Shown here one piece after another: positions 44,040 to 56,632 of a stretch of 64,000 bases of DNA. The notes under the pieces were generated by a model. The model was not told the origin of the DNA and did no database searches. It saw only the letters and a program-made list of their open reading frames with translations. Position 1 is the first letter of the stretch, and the number at the start of each line of letters is the position of its first letter. The position numbers were made by a program, and so were the translations under genes. Origin of the DNA: Cadophora sp. MPI-SDFR-AT-0126 (Eukaryota > Ascomycota > Leotiomycetes > Helotiales > Ploettnerulaceae); the NCBI GenBank assembly GCA_020747065.1, contig JAGMVK010000009.1:2232001-2296000 (forward strand). Reading direction: 5' to 3'.

Positions 44040-47000
44040 TCAATGCTGACCCCCCTGCATCTCTTCAAAAGCCGCGAGACTTCCCATCGCTCTAGGAATA
44101 TGCTCTACACCCACCGCAACCTCACCACCTCCAACCTCCCTCTTTACACTCTCTTCCTCCTCATCCTGCTCAGCAACGGGAACTCCCCACCCGCCACCAC
44201 CAGGCGTATGGATTACGCATCGATCGCCAGCTTGCATCTGCACCATGTTCTTCGGGCCCATACTAACCCACCGCTCAGTACCGTCTGGGTTCTTCTTGAC
44301 CCAGTAGTTGGCGCCTAGGGAGCCGGGGTGGCCGCCGCTGGGGGATGTTAGTTCATGTCTGGCTAAAGGCAGACGAGAAGACGACAGGATATAAGTTGAA
44401 GAGGCGGGAAGGAGGAGAGGCAGAGAGAATGATAGTACTCACTCCAGCCCATACGGCGGCACAACTCTCCTCTCCGTAATAACACTAAACCTCAAAGGCA
44501 CCCTACACTCAATATCCCTCACCACGCCATCCCCACCATCATGCTTCCCTCTCCCACCACTCCCTCTCCTAATCCCAAACTCCCTCAACACAACCGGATA
44601 TCTCTTTTCCAAACTCTCTGGATCCGTGATCCTGGTATTCGTCATGTGAACTGCCACAGCACTCGCTCCCTTCTGCCTCCTCGTCGCTCCACTACCTCCC
44701 GCAATCGTCTCACCAAATGCATATGCCGAGCCAGGAAGCGCCTTACCAGACTCATCTACGCCGCCGGATCCGAAGAATCCAAGACAGTTCATGCAGCCTT
44801 GACTTGCGGCCGCGGCTTTGAATGCTTTCAAGATGACGTCGACGACGCGTTGACTGGTCTGCGTGTTACCTGCGCAGACTGCTGGGCCGGAACTCGGATT
44901 TAGGAAGGTGTTGGGAGGAAGGATGACGGTGATGGGAGCGAGACAGCCTTGGTTCATGGGGATGTCGGTGCCGATTAGGAGGCGGAGAGTGTAGATTATG
45001 GCGGAGTGGGTTATGGCTGGTGGCGCGTTGAGGTTAGATAGCATTTCGCATCCTGTGCCTGTGAAGTCGAAAATAGCCGAGCCAGAAGGAGAAAGTGTGA
45101 TATTGAGGTGGATCTGAGAGCCGTTGTCTAGGGAGTCGATGGCTTTTAGCATGGGGCCGAGAGATGATAGGGCTCGTTTGAGGTACGCTCGTACTGCTAT
45201 CTCGGCGTTGTTCTGGATGCCACGCATGTACAGCTGGACGGTTTCCTGACTGTATTCGCTCATCAAAGCTTGAATGAGAGTTGCTCCTTTGTTGTTAGCT
45301 GCTACTTGGGCTTTGAGATCGGATATATTGTCTGAGAGGCGACGACTTCCATTGCATCCTGGGTACTGTGCTGGTGAGAGGAGCACTTTGATAATTCCTT
45401 CTTCATCGAAGTGGTCGTTCTCGATGAGCTTGAAAGATCGCATCTGAGCCCCTTCTTGCCAGAGTTCGGTTGAATCTGGAGGCATTGATGTACCATTATA
45501 GCCGCCGATGTCTGTATGGTGACCTCGTGCCGCGACATAGAAAGCTACTTGATCGTCGTTGCCGAAAACAGGTGTGATGACGGTTATATCTGGTAGATGA
45601 GTGCCTCCTGATTCAGGATGGTTTGAACAGAGAACATCTCCGCGCTTCAATTTGCCCTTGTACAGTTCATGCTGGTATTGGACTGCATAGCTCATCGAGC
45701 CGAGATGGACCGGTATGTGAGGTGCGTTGGCTACCAGGCCGGCATCTGGACCGAAAATTGCGCAGGAGAAATCTAGTCTTTCTTTGATATTCAGAGATAC
45801 AGCTGTCTTTTGGAGAGTCCTGCCCATCTGCTCTGCGATGCTCATGAATCTATGACCAAACACGGAGAGTTGAATGGGGTCTACGGTGAGGTTTTCCTCT
45901 TTGACAGTATTCGACGATGAGTTGATTTCGATGACAACATGAGATGTAAGTATACGAGCTTCTGCTTCAGGTATGATTACCAAAGTCTGGGTGCTGTCGA
46001 TGATGATTGCAGGGCCAAGGATAGATGTGCCAGGCGTCAGGCTCTCGAGCTTGTAAATAGCTGTTGCTTGCTCTCCGCCAGATTTGAAGTACGCTTTTGT
46101 CTGCTTCCGGTTAGCGCTGGGGCATCTCTGTGAATTCCGACTCACTTCTCTTTCCACTTGGGCTTCAAGAACTGGTTTAAATTTCATATTTTGCAACTCA
46201 CTGCCCAAGAGCGTTGAATCCTCATCATTCGTTCCACTGCAACCTACACCACGAACTCGAGCATCATCGACCAGAATAGCTTTGTCGCCAGGAAAAACAA
46301 AACTGAATTCTCTCAGGTGTATGCGAAGAAACTCTGCTTTGTAATCGCCGTCATCCGGTCTCAGAACCATCATTGGAGTTTCCGTCCCATGATAACGCAT
46401 GTTGAGATAACACTCGTAACCCACATCCTCTGTTCGGACTCCTTGTTCTATCAAATGATTTAGGACTCTGGATTTAAGAGACTCAATACGCTCATTCAAG
46501 CGGTCCACTGACTCGGCTCCGTAGACTTCATTCGTGGGTTCCTGTTCCTCGTGGACAACATCCGCGAGCGCCATGCCATAGGCTGAGAGGATACTAGAGT
46601 ATTTGTGAATGACCACTGTCTTGATGCCAAGCTTGACTGCAATTTCGCAAGCATGCTGGCCCCCTGCACCACCAAACACACCTAGACGATGCTTGCTGAT
46701 CTCGTAACCTTTGCCTTCGGTCAGAGAACGGATAGGCCGACACATAGCTTCATTTGCCACGTCCAGAAATCCGTAGGCTATTTCTTGAACCGACATAGAC
46801 CTGCCAGTCTCGGCATTGATGGAAGATGCCAGAACGGCGAATTTCTCAGCGACCACAGCTGAGTCCAGAGCCTCCTTTTCGGTTTTGCCAAAGATTTTGG
46901 GGAAGTAATCCGGATTCAAGCGACCGAGAAAAAGGTTGGCATCAGTGACGGCCAAGGGACCGCCTTTCCGATAACATGCTGGACCAGGATGGGATGAAGC

Positions 47001-48330
47001 GCTTTCAGGGCCGACAGCGAACAAGCCGTTTCGCCATGTAAGGATCGACCCGCCTCCAGCTGCAACAGTGTTGATGTCAAGTTGGGGACTTTGAATCGTA
47101 ACACCAGCTGTGGTACTTTCGAATACGTGCTCGAACGTGCCACCGAATCTCGACACATCTGTTGATGTCCCACCCATGTCGAAACACACAATGGGCGTTT
47201 TCGTGATTTCCTCGAAGCAAGTTCGAGCGCATCCCACAACACCACCTAGAAGATTAGTCAAGTATCAATCCCAAAGATAGAAGTCTTACCAGCAGGACCA
47301 CTCAGAATACCTTTCAAACCACTGAAACCCTTGTGGCTGACGAGACCACCATCCGACTGCATGAAGTCACATTTGACATCGTCAAGGTGTCCTCCTTTGA
47401 AGCCCTTGACGAAGCCTCGAAGGTAATCTTTGATTTCTGGGGTCAGGTATGCATCTGCTGAAGCAGAACTTCCTCGAGGGACCATTTTTATCATTTTTGC
47501 AGCGACGGTAGACGAGAGCGAGACGTGGCTAAAGCCCACCTCTTTGGCGATATCGCCAACTCTCCTCTCATGCTGGCCGTAAATGTGAGAATGAGTGAAA
47601 CATACAGCCACAGTATCAAAGCCCTCAGCACGCAGTTCTTGGAGAGTATTTTTCACTGCAGCTTCATCCAGAGGCTGCAAGATACGCATCAAATCTCCGC
47701 TAGAACCTCCAACAAGGACACCAGGAATTTCTTCTACGTCGGTCTTCACCGTACCATAGACATCTTCATCAAATCCCTCGATGGTGACACGTTCATTGAT
47801 TTCGCGAACTTCCGAAAAAAGGACTTCTGGCTTCACGATGTCCAGATCGAAAAGTCTAGGTCTAGTTTGGTAGCCAATCCTCAGTAGATCGCGGAAGCCT
47901 TTTGTGACTAGTAGGGCATGTCTACGGCCTTTTCTTTCTAGAAGTGCATTCGTGGCAACAGTCGTTCCCATTCGGACGATGTCGAGGTTCTCCTTTGGTA
48001 GAGGCACACCTCTTGGGATTTCTGTCTTCCCATAGATCGAGAGAACTCGCCTGATACCTCCAGGAAGTCATGTTAGCGATGCGGTTGGGTCAAATTGGGG
48101 CTTTGAGAGCCATACCTTCAGTGGGAGCATCATTGTAATTTTCTGGATCGACAGAGAGCAACTTCAACACGATATCTGTTTGATTTGGTGCACTGGCCCA
48201 AACATCTGTAAATGTCCCCCCTCGATCTGGGAGATGTCAACTACTGTCACAAATAGTGCCGTGGACACATAACAAACCTATTGCAATTTTGATTTTGCCT
48301 TCGAGAGAAACTGGCGTGATGGAACCCATT
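44040..48330 (-). CDS. OXP1: 5-oxoprolinase (ATP-hydrolysing), hydantoinase A/B fusion
   Basis: Six exons (48330-48276, 48226-48116, 48057-47290, 47245-46147 with the true end one base on at 46146, 46100-44443, 44337-44040) join in phase to 1329 residues. The enzyme opens 5-oxo-L-proline to L-glutamate with ATP in the glutathione cycle, in the cytosol. The N-terminal HyuA part starts [14 protein letters not shown] and has [30 protein letters not shown] and [16 protein letters not shown]. The HyuB part has [50 protein letters not shown] and [15 protein letters not shown]. One intron (46101-46145, 45 nt with gctaac branch point) is in frame and would be missed by simple translation. Length fits eukaryotic oxoprolinases. 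It is divergent from a Dal5-type transporter. Confidence 0.95.
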
Positions 48331-49179
48331 TTGGAAGATGAAAACAAAGTTGAACTGAACACTGATAGACGAAGGAGAAAGAACGTATGATAGCTATCAC
48401 ATCTACTCACCTGATCGTCAGCAGAAAATGGAAAGCTTGAAGCCCTACAGTGGGATGCCCTCGCGGCAATTGGACAGCCGGGATTCCTCAATGCATCCCG
48501 TAGAAGGTCGAGACGGCCATCTGCGTGTCCACATCAGCCCAAGACAGCAGTCGTAGATCCAAGATAAACCCGGCATGTTCTATCGTTGGGATTTTAACTA
48601 CAATGAATGGACGACCTGTGGCGTAGTTGACTGGTCGAGCTGTTCGAGGCGTCAGTGCATCTTGATGGTCACAACAGAGGAAGGTCGATACGAAAGAGCT
48701 TGGGGAAGAGTGGGATCCGCTAGCGTCTTTGGGTCTAGGCGTCTGGGAACTGACTCGCTCGATCTACCCCTCATTTTCGGGTCATCGTATCGACCTTCCT
48801 TCTTAATCTCCGTATCTCCATACCCTTCATCGAACCTCACCTGGGCAATATACCAGTATTATGAACTCACTAGTGTATCGGGTTGCTCGCAGCATTTGGG
48901 ATGATAAGGTCTTTTCTCAAGCTTGGAAACAGTGCAATGTCCAAGCCGTGTTATCTGACCTACCCCAACCTTGACTAGAAATTTCCTATCTCTTCCTCAC
49001 ATTTCGGGAATGGCAAGGAGGATATAACTACTTGCCATCCCCTTCAATTGTTATCTCTCCAGCATTGTCAGCATCTCAACTCATTTTCCAACTTTGCTTC
49101 TTGCTTTGCACACCGTCTCTGCTTCTCTTCTGCTCAGCTACAGTGCACGATCAGTACTGAATCTCATTTCAACTTCATC
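48331..49179. promoter_or_regulatory. Divergent promoter region with several GATA-factor (HGATAR) sites
   Basis: The 850 bases between OXP1 and the transporter carry multiple HGATAR matches: TGATAG at 48363 and 48389, AGATAA at 48562, TGATAAG at 48902, and TTATCT (reverse) at 48951 and 49051. AreA/Nit2-type GATA factors bind paired sites of this kind to switch on nitrogen catabolism genes. The motif is short, so chance occurrences are expected. The density is only suggestive. Confidence 0.4.
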
Positions 49180-50997
49180 ATGTCGACTTTGGCATCAGAT
49201 GACAAGGTGACTGCCCCTGAGCCTGAGGTACGACCTAGCGATACTCGAAGTCAAAAAGGAGACGAGAAACTCGTCGTGACTGAGAATGCCGATAAAGCAG
49301 CCGGTTTCCTTCTCACCACCGAGGGGTACGCGGAGCTCACTCCAGAAGCTGAGAAAAGACTCAAGAGAAAGATTGATTGGTTCATGATACCTATGGTACG
49401 TGCAAAGGACTCCGCCTTCTCTCGTTGGCCCATCTAATAAGCTCAAGCTGTTTCTGGTTGCTACTCTTGGAGCAGTCGACAAAGTTGCTCTGGGCACGAG
49501 CGCACTTTACGGCCTGCGAACAGATAATCATCTTGTCGGGCAGCAGTACAGCTGGCTCGGATCGATACTGTCACTTGGTGCTATTGTTGGGATGCCACTC
49601 TCTTCCTACCTCATCCAGCGTCTACCTAGTGCGAAGTACTTGTCAGCCTGTTCAATGGGATGGTCCGCAATGGCTTTGCTTATGCCTGCTTGCACTAACT
49701 TTGGTGGACTGGCGACTCTTCGATTTTTGATGGGTAGGTTCTGCTTGAATTCTTGCTTCGATTGAGACTGTCATTAATACTTCACAGGAGCATTCGAGGC
49801 CATCATAGTACCCGGAATCAGTCTCATCATCGCTGGCTTCTACACCAAAGAGGAGCAGCCGCCCCGTAATGCGCTCGTATTTGCCGCTGCAAGCTCTGTC
49901 ATCAACGGCTTTCTTTCCTGGGCCATTGGGCATATCCCGACTACTGCACCACTGCATATCTGGCAATATTTGTTCCTATTGACTGGTAAGAATTACTAGA
50001 TATCCTTCGACTTAGAACGATATATGCTGAATTTGCACAGGTTCCATTTCTATGGCCTGGTCAATCATCGCCTTCATTTTCCTTCCTAATGATCCGATGA
50101 ATGCCATATTTCTTAACAAAGAGCAAAAGTATCATGCTGTTCAGCGTCTAGCCAAGAACAAGACCGGGATCGTCAATAAGAAATTCAAGATAGATCAAGC
50201 CAAGGAAGCTTTCCTCGACCCAAAGACATGGCTCTTGTTCTTCTTCAACATTGCCATCAATATTCCCAATGGAGGTAAAAGACATTCGTCCATTATACTC
50301 ATAAACTAAGCTTAATGTTGAACAGGGTTGACGACTTTCGGGGGTTTGATCATTTCCGGTCTTGGTTTCTCAGGGGTCGACGCATCGCTCCTCACGATGC
50401 CTTCAGGTGTGATGTCGACCCTCGCTTCATTCATTTTCTCGCTCATTGCAGCGAAATGGCACAATCGTCGATGCCTTGTGACAATTATCGCATGCTGTAT
50501 TCCTATCATCGGATCTATTGTTGTGTACTCACTTCCCCGCACAAACCTAGGTGGACAGATGGTGGGACTATATCTGCTGTACACATACTTTGGACCTTAT
50601 GTCGTCGGTACGTAACCTCACACCTGCCGATTATTTTGTGCGACACAATCGCTGATCATCCGTCTAAGGGATTTCCCTGGCTCAAGCAAATACAGCAGGG
50701 CACACCAAAAAGACTGTCGTATTCGCAATCCTTTACATCGGATATGCTGTCGGTAATCTTATTGGACCGCAGACATTCAGAGCTTCACAAGCACCAGAGT
50801 ACATTGGCGGATTCACTGCAATGATTGTCTGCTACTGTGTTTGCATTGGATTGATGGGGTTGTATTGGGCTCTTGCTGCTAGACAGAACAAGAGAATCGA
50901 TGCTAGGGCTGCAGAGGTTAACAGCGGCGATGATTTATTGGATGGCTTCACGGACTTGACAGATCAACAGCAGGAAGGATTTAGATACACCACTTGA
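49180..50997 (+). CDS. Major facilitator transporter, Dal5/allantoate permease (anion:cation symporter) type
   Basis: Six exons (49180-49395, 49448-49733, 49788-49985, 50041-50274, 50326-50607, 50669-50997) encode 514 residues, normal for the family. Introns are 47-61 nt. The hydrophilic N-terminus ends at LKRKIDWFMIPM before the first span, LFLVATLGAVDKVALG. Then come the family motifs ALYGLRTDNHLVGQQYSWLG, GRFLMG-type RFLMG followed by AFEAIIVPG, and FYTKEEQPPRNALVFAA. Later spans include GGLIISGLGFSGVDASLLTMPSG and a last half with KKTVVFAILYIGYAVGNLIGPQTF. Known members import allantoate, ureidosuccinate, dipeptides, nicotinate, pantothenate or biotin precursors at the plasma membrane. 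Its divergent position next to 5-oxoprolinase suggests 5-oxoproline or a related small acid as substrate. That is inference only. Confidence 0.92.
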
Positions 50998-51433
50998 AGC
51001 AACATTCAAATTTGCTGCTCCGTAGTTGAGAATTGTGGTGGTTATTGGATGGGTAACTTGAGAAGCATGATAATGAAGATGTTGTTATTGTGGAAAGCCA
51101 TTGCAATCACGAAAGCCAAATGTCCGGACTCGGAGAGAACTGTGAATGTAATGATTTAGCCATATGTCGAACTATTTTTAGGGCCCCCTTGTGCTGCAGA
51201 GAACAATCCGACGCCAAACGTTGAGCAAAGTCACGTGGATCTGCCCTCCTCACTTCTCCACGGCCAGCCCCCACTTATGCGCACCTACATACCTCCCTTC
51301 CCCAATAAAGTGCCTCGACCATCATTATCTTGACCTCATATCTACCTTCTGTTCAATCCAGATCGAATTATAATATTATCACCAACCTCTTGTCAACAGC
51401 CAAGTCATGACACCCGACGCAACTTGAAGAACT
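50998..51433. other. Intergenic region
   Basis: This holds the 3' flank of the transporter and promoter of the Zn2Cys6 gene. No other element is recognised. Confidence 0.45.
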
Positions 51434-53332
51434 ATGTATCGGCGGCAAAGTGGCAATCGACGACGAACAGGGTGCTGGACATGTAAAAGTAACCATCTAG
51501 ATACACCCTATGTCCTCAATCAAAAGTTACAGTGCTGACCCCAAATCAGAAGATCACACGAAATGCACAGAGGAGCACCCTCGATGTACTCGCTGTTCGA
51601 AGCTTGGGCTCGAATGCGAGTACGGGCTCCGCTTGCTCTGGAAAGAAGATGCTGCCCAACGGAATATCTGTCTTGGAAGAGAAGGTCAGCTTCATTATCT
51701 TCGGGCTTGTTTATCTTTCTATGAAAAGTTGGAGTTGGAAGATGTGGTGCTGACAAGTTGATAGGCCAGTGGACAAAGACAGGTCTGAAACATGAATCGT
51801 CCAGATCTGATCCGGGAAATTTGTATGAGCCGATTGATGTGGGCTCTTACGTTGGCGAATGGATCTTCTTGAACTTCACGGGGAATGACTTCAATCAAAC
51901 TACAGAAGGTCAAGGTCATGTTGAGGATATTCCGACTGCTGACGGAGATGAGATCCCCGTTGTCAACGAAAATCTCATCCTCATGCCCTCGAACGCAAAG
52001 TCCGCAACCTCAAACTTAGGAATTTTCGAGCGGTGGAACTCTCACGATATAAACTACCCATTCCATACGTCAAGTTTCTCATCCATCGACGGTAACTTAT
52101 TCTCCTACTTCGTCCTCTCCATCTGCCCTAGCTGTTCGCTCAGCGCCTCCCACAATCCCTACCTAACCTATCTGACACCGATGTCATTCGAGTTCCCAGT
52201 CCTACGCAGCGCGTTACTAGCCGCTTCCGCAAACCAGATACGATTGCTTGGAGATCGCAGATTCGAGCGTGATGCATGGTCGCATAAGTCAAAGGCGATT
52301 CGGGGTGTGCAGGAGGCGATTGATAGTGGGGTTGTGGATGTCGGGATCGTGGCGACGATTTTAATGTTGTGTTTCTATGATGTAAATTCACTACCAGAGT
52401 CTTGAAACCTGAGTAGTGGCTCAGCTGACATGGCGACTAGATTTCCGATGGATGCAATCCATCATGGGTAACGCACCTTCGCGGTGGGATGGTTCTTCTT
52501 GATCGTGTCTCCCACTACGGATCTCCTCAGACGCGCGATGAAAATCTGCTCTCTTTCCTACGCATGTATTTCGTTGCTCATGATATCATGAGCCGCACCG
52601 CTTGTGATGAGGATATCGTCGATCACAGCTATCAGTGGACTGAGAACACTGATATTGATGAAATCGATGTGCTGATGGGATGCTCGAGGAGACTTATGAA
52701 TTTGGTAAGAGATATCTCGGCGCTCGCGGCACTTGCGAAAACAGTAAGTTCAAATCTTCTGCCAACAACATGGCATCATTTGTGACCGCAATGTATGAGT
52801 TAACGATGCAAAGGTCTTGGACCAAGAGAAGACATCCCCAGAACATATTGGCACACTCTCAGCATCGCGCAACCTCGTCGAGCAGTCCCTGCGGACACTT
52901 GAACAAACACTGCCAGCGGGTATAGCAATGTCATCCAATCTCCCTCAGATTGCAGAAACCAAGCGGCTAGCAGCACTTCTCTACCTCAAAGATCGCCTAG
53001 ACATGCTTCCATCCACCTACAGCTTCCCTTCAACCGAAACGTCAAACTCAAGTGAGCTGATCACATCCATCATGGCGCTTGTCCACGACCTTCCCGACTC
53101 GCCGACTCTCCTCTGGCCATTGTACATACTTGGAACCACGAATTCTGGCTTAGACGAGGAGCAGAGAAGATTTGTTCATGATCGATTGACAGCGTTGCAA
53201 AAAGTAAGGAACTTGGGGAGTGTAAGGAGAGCAAGACTTGCTGTTGAACAGACTTGGATAAGGATGGATGTAGAATTGGAAGGGGGAGAAAAGCGTAAAA
53301 AAAAGAGTGGACATTTGATTAGTTTGGCGTGA
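51434..53332 (+). CDS. Zn(II)2Cys6 transcription factor with Fungal_trans_2 domain
   Basis: Exons 51434-51488, 51550-51684, 51765-52381, 52441-52743 and 52814-53332 join in phase to 542 residues. The binuclear cluster is split by the first intron: GCWTCK before it, then CTEEHPRCTRCSKLGLEC. Together these give the C-x2-C-x6-C...C-x2-C-x6-C pattern. The linker is short. The Fungal_trans_2 region includes YLTPMSFEFPVLRSALLA and LLCFYDISDGC-like sequence across an intron. It continues with PSWVTHLRGGMVLLDR, FLRMYFVAHDIMSRTA and LMNLVRDISALAALA. It ends in a Lys-rich tail. Such factors act in the nucleus, often on neighbouring catabolic genes. It lies about 440 bases downstream of the transporter on the same strand, so it may control the oxoprolinase-transporter pair. 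That link is inference. Confidence 0.9.
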
Positions 53333-53824
53333 ATATTTGGCGCTTTGTTGTTGGTGGGCTTTTTTTTTGGTTCTGTTGACTTCGGCTAGGCGACTCGCAG
53401 GCTGTTTTGGCGAAAAGAACCGCAGGAATGGAGTTGAAATTTGGAGAGAAGCGAACCTTTGGATATGTCTTCAGCACTGTCAATTTCGCAATGATATCCC
53501 ACAAGATTAATAGACATCGAAGTACTTATTTATCAAACCAGAGTCGCTTTGATGAACCAGCGCTATCCGCATTTCGCTTAGTCGGCGGCTGACAAGGCTT
53601 AATTCTCAGGGGTTACATTTCAGCTCCCGATTTTGACAAGTTCCACGCCACACGACCGCGAATTCGATAGTCCGCATGCATCCAGAGCCTTCGAAAAAGA
53701 GAGTCCGGCAACGACGCAAGGGATGAAACCCCTCCTCGGAATGTAGTCTTCACTCACCATTTCCTACATTACAATCATCACCACTGTCCTTACCTATCAA
53801 GCATCAGTCGATCCATCACCCAAG
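53333..53824. other. Intergenic region
   Basis: About 490 bases hold short frames only. They form the promoter side of the fucosyltransferase-like gene. Confidence 0.45.
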
Positions 53825-55700
53825 ATGCCCCTCTCCACCCAAGCTAGCACAGCCATCAAGCTGAGCATTGCGGTCCTCTCGCTCGCGATAACGGCTGTCT
53901 ACCTTTTCTCCGGGTCTGCAGATATTACGCATCGGGATTACAAGGCTATATACCAGACGGCGGTAAAGGGCAAAAAGGCACTGTTTGTGGAGAGTCTTCT
54001 CGCAGACGAGAATGAAATCGATGGCCCTTTCAACAATAGCACGCTTGTCGAGCTGTGTAGAACAAGGGAATGGACGCCGGGATTGATATTCAAATGTGAG
54101 GCGCCAGAGGGAGGTATTGGGAATGTACGGAATGTCTTCTTGAATTGTGTACGCTATGCAATTGAAGCAGGAGGTTTGTCTCTCCTCCCCTCCTAATCTG
54201 CACATCTAAGACGCCGCAGCAACTGGCTTCATTGTCCCCGAGATGCTCCTCCGCACCTCCTCCTCCCCAGACGGCACAAACGTTCCTTTCACGCATTATT
54301 TCGACCTCGACCACTTCTCCATAACCCTCCAGAATACATGTCCCCAAATCCACCTTATCGGCCACCAAAACGATCTCTTCGACCTCCCTTCTACAGCAAC
54401 CCCCGTCCCCCTCGTCCCAACAAGCATCACAACGTCCCTACTGGGCGGCTTCATCCTCGGGGAACCAGGAAACTGGTCGACAAGCTTTCACTCCTTCCTG
54501 AACATAACCCACCCTGTCCCTCCCTCCGCAGCAAAACCCGTACTTGTCTCCCTCGCTGCACCGCTCCTGCAGTTTCCGCTCACGTACGACGATCCGCATC
54601 TCGTTGCGCAATTTGGGCGGATATTGAGATTTCGGCCGGATGTTAGGCGTATTGCGGCGACGGTGATGTACGCGCTGACTACGAAACACAATTTAGGGAT
54701 GGAGCCGGGGAGGGGTGTGGTGCCGGGAAAGTTTTATGGTGCGCATTTGAGGACGGGCCAGGATGCTGTGGCTGCGGGGTGGACCCCGTACGAAGTGCAG
54801 GAACATAATTATGTTGCTCATGCGATGAAATCGAAACTTGGACTCATTTACGTGACGCCTACGACGCCCGCGGATGTGGAAGCTTTCAGGAACACGGCGG
54901 CTAATGTCTCGATATCTGTAGAGACCAAAGATACATTACTCGCATCTGTATCTCCGCTAGAAAGCACATCGATATATACCCCATTCAAGGGATTCGAAGA
55001 AGAGTGGAAGATGTTACAAGGTCTTAGCTGGGATCAGCAACTCCTCGTAGATTTCGAGGTCTTGTTGAGGAGTAGCGTGTTTGGAGGCATGTGGGAGAGT
55101 AGCTTTAGCTGGAATGTGGCTATGCGGAGACATGTTGTTACGAGTGGTGCGAAAGGATGGACGAGTATCGCGCAGAGGGGAGAGATAGGCGATGAGCTTG
55201 CAAAACTGAAGAGAAGAGCCACAGTGACGGCCTTCGATGGGGTCGATGGCGGTTTGGTTGTGAGACAGGAGACAGAATCAGAAAATGGTACGGAAACGCC
55301 GTCAGGTTCAGGAACCCCCGCAGAACCAGATTCTCCACCCTCCCCTGAATCCCTATCGCCAGATTTACCACCTACAGATCCTGCTTCCGAACCTTCACCA
55401 GAGCCAGAAGCAGAGCAAGAAAATCCACCAGAACCCGAACCTGAAGCAGCCACGTCCCCCAGCACCTCCGCACCTCCAGGTGAGCACCCCGAATTCTCAG
55501 CCGACAACCCGGCGACCCTCTCCGACACAGAAGCCGATCTCGAAAACCGCCTCGAAGCAGAGAAGAACGCTGCCGGTCTACCGGCGAAAGTAGAGAGTAA
55601 TGATGCCAAAGAGGGAGAGGCTAGTTTCAAGGATTCGTTGAGTGTGGTGTTTGGGCCCGTGGGGGAGGGGAGGAGGGTAAGGGGGAGTTTGTGGCCTTGA
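53825..55700 (+). CDS. Type II membrane protein resembling fungal O-fucosyltransferase-like glycosyltransferases
   Basis: Exons 53825-54173 and 54220-55700 flank a 46-nt intron (gtttgt donor, gcag acceptor) and encode 609 residues. An N-terminal signal anchor, KLSIAVLSLAITAVYLFSG at about 12-30, predicts a Golgi or ER lumenal catalytic part. The motif CEAPEGGIGNVRNVFLNC matches the nucleotide-sugar loop (GG.GN.R) of the O-FucT-like class. The later FYGAHLRTGQDA corresponds to its second basic motif. Asn-linked glycosylation sequons (NNST, NITH, NVSI) are present. Residues from about 480 to the end form a Pro/Glu/Ser-rich low-complexity tail, which is unusual for a compact enzyme and may vary between strains. 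The sugar and acceptor are unknown. The assignment rests on the anchor and two motifs. Confidence 0.7.
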
Positions 55701-56632
55701 GTTCGTTGAGTTTTGGAGGAAAAGATATCAAGGGGAAATCCAAGAGAGGGAGTCGGGAGTGTGTAGGAATAGGGCGGGATGTACTTTTGGAGGCATTTCG
55801 GGATAGAGGCGTCATGGAGCATTTTGAGACCTGGGATCCCTTGGTCAGTTGGATGTACGAAAAAGTGTCTTTGGATGAGCGAGGAGTCGGTATATTGGAT
55901 TGAGACAGGATCGGGGAAATAAAGAGAGGAGTTGGTTGTACCAGATTTCGGGCATTTCTACGGATGGCTGCGTTGTCTGCAACACGGGCCAAGTCAGCAG
56001 AAGGGAGTTTTGACAAGTATCTAGCCAGAGCCGATTACTCTAATTCACACAACATGTTTACAATATGCTTACAATCTCTCGATCTAGCTTCTACGGGGAC
56101 CATGTGATGAGAATTGGGAGAATTGGCTAATGTTTAATTATCGAGAGCCGAGGAGAAAATCGAGAGCGTGTCTGGAGATTACAGCAATAATCATCGTCTG
56201 ATTTAGATCCTGCTGTACAGCTTATTTGGAAATTGGAATATGGAAAAAAGAGAAGAATGGCAGTCAAGGGGACTTGACAACGATGTCTAAGTCGGCCTGA
56301 AGCCTTTCCTATTTGGCTGTCAGAGCTGTAAGATTATATTTGTTTCGAAGAATGACCAGCAGGACACTGTGCTCTGGGAATGTCGTGACGCCATCTTGAG
56401 TTAGAGAAGCATAGAGCTCAATCGGACTACTGTTAAGAATCGAATTGGGTATCTAAACCTTCTGCTACCCAGGGAGAAAAGATACACAGGCAGAGAAGCG
56501 TCGGATCACATCAAGTTTGTCCTTGACAATAAGCGTTTTTTCCTTTCACACCCAATGGTGACTTATCCACAAATCATAGAACGAGACCGAAGACATCCAC
56601 TCTCAACTCTCTCCAAGAACATCTCCATAGAC
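55701..56632. other. Intergenic region between convergent genes
   Basis: A 70-codon frame at 55691-55903 overlaps the end of the preceding gene and has no support beyond length. I see nothing else. Confidence 0.4.

Noticed and set aside
55691..55903. 70-codon plus-strand frame overlapping the end of the fucosyltransferase-like gene
   Set aside because: It starts inside the upstream coding sequence in another frame. It has no independent promoter or family match.
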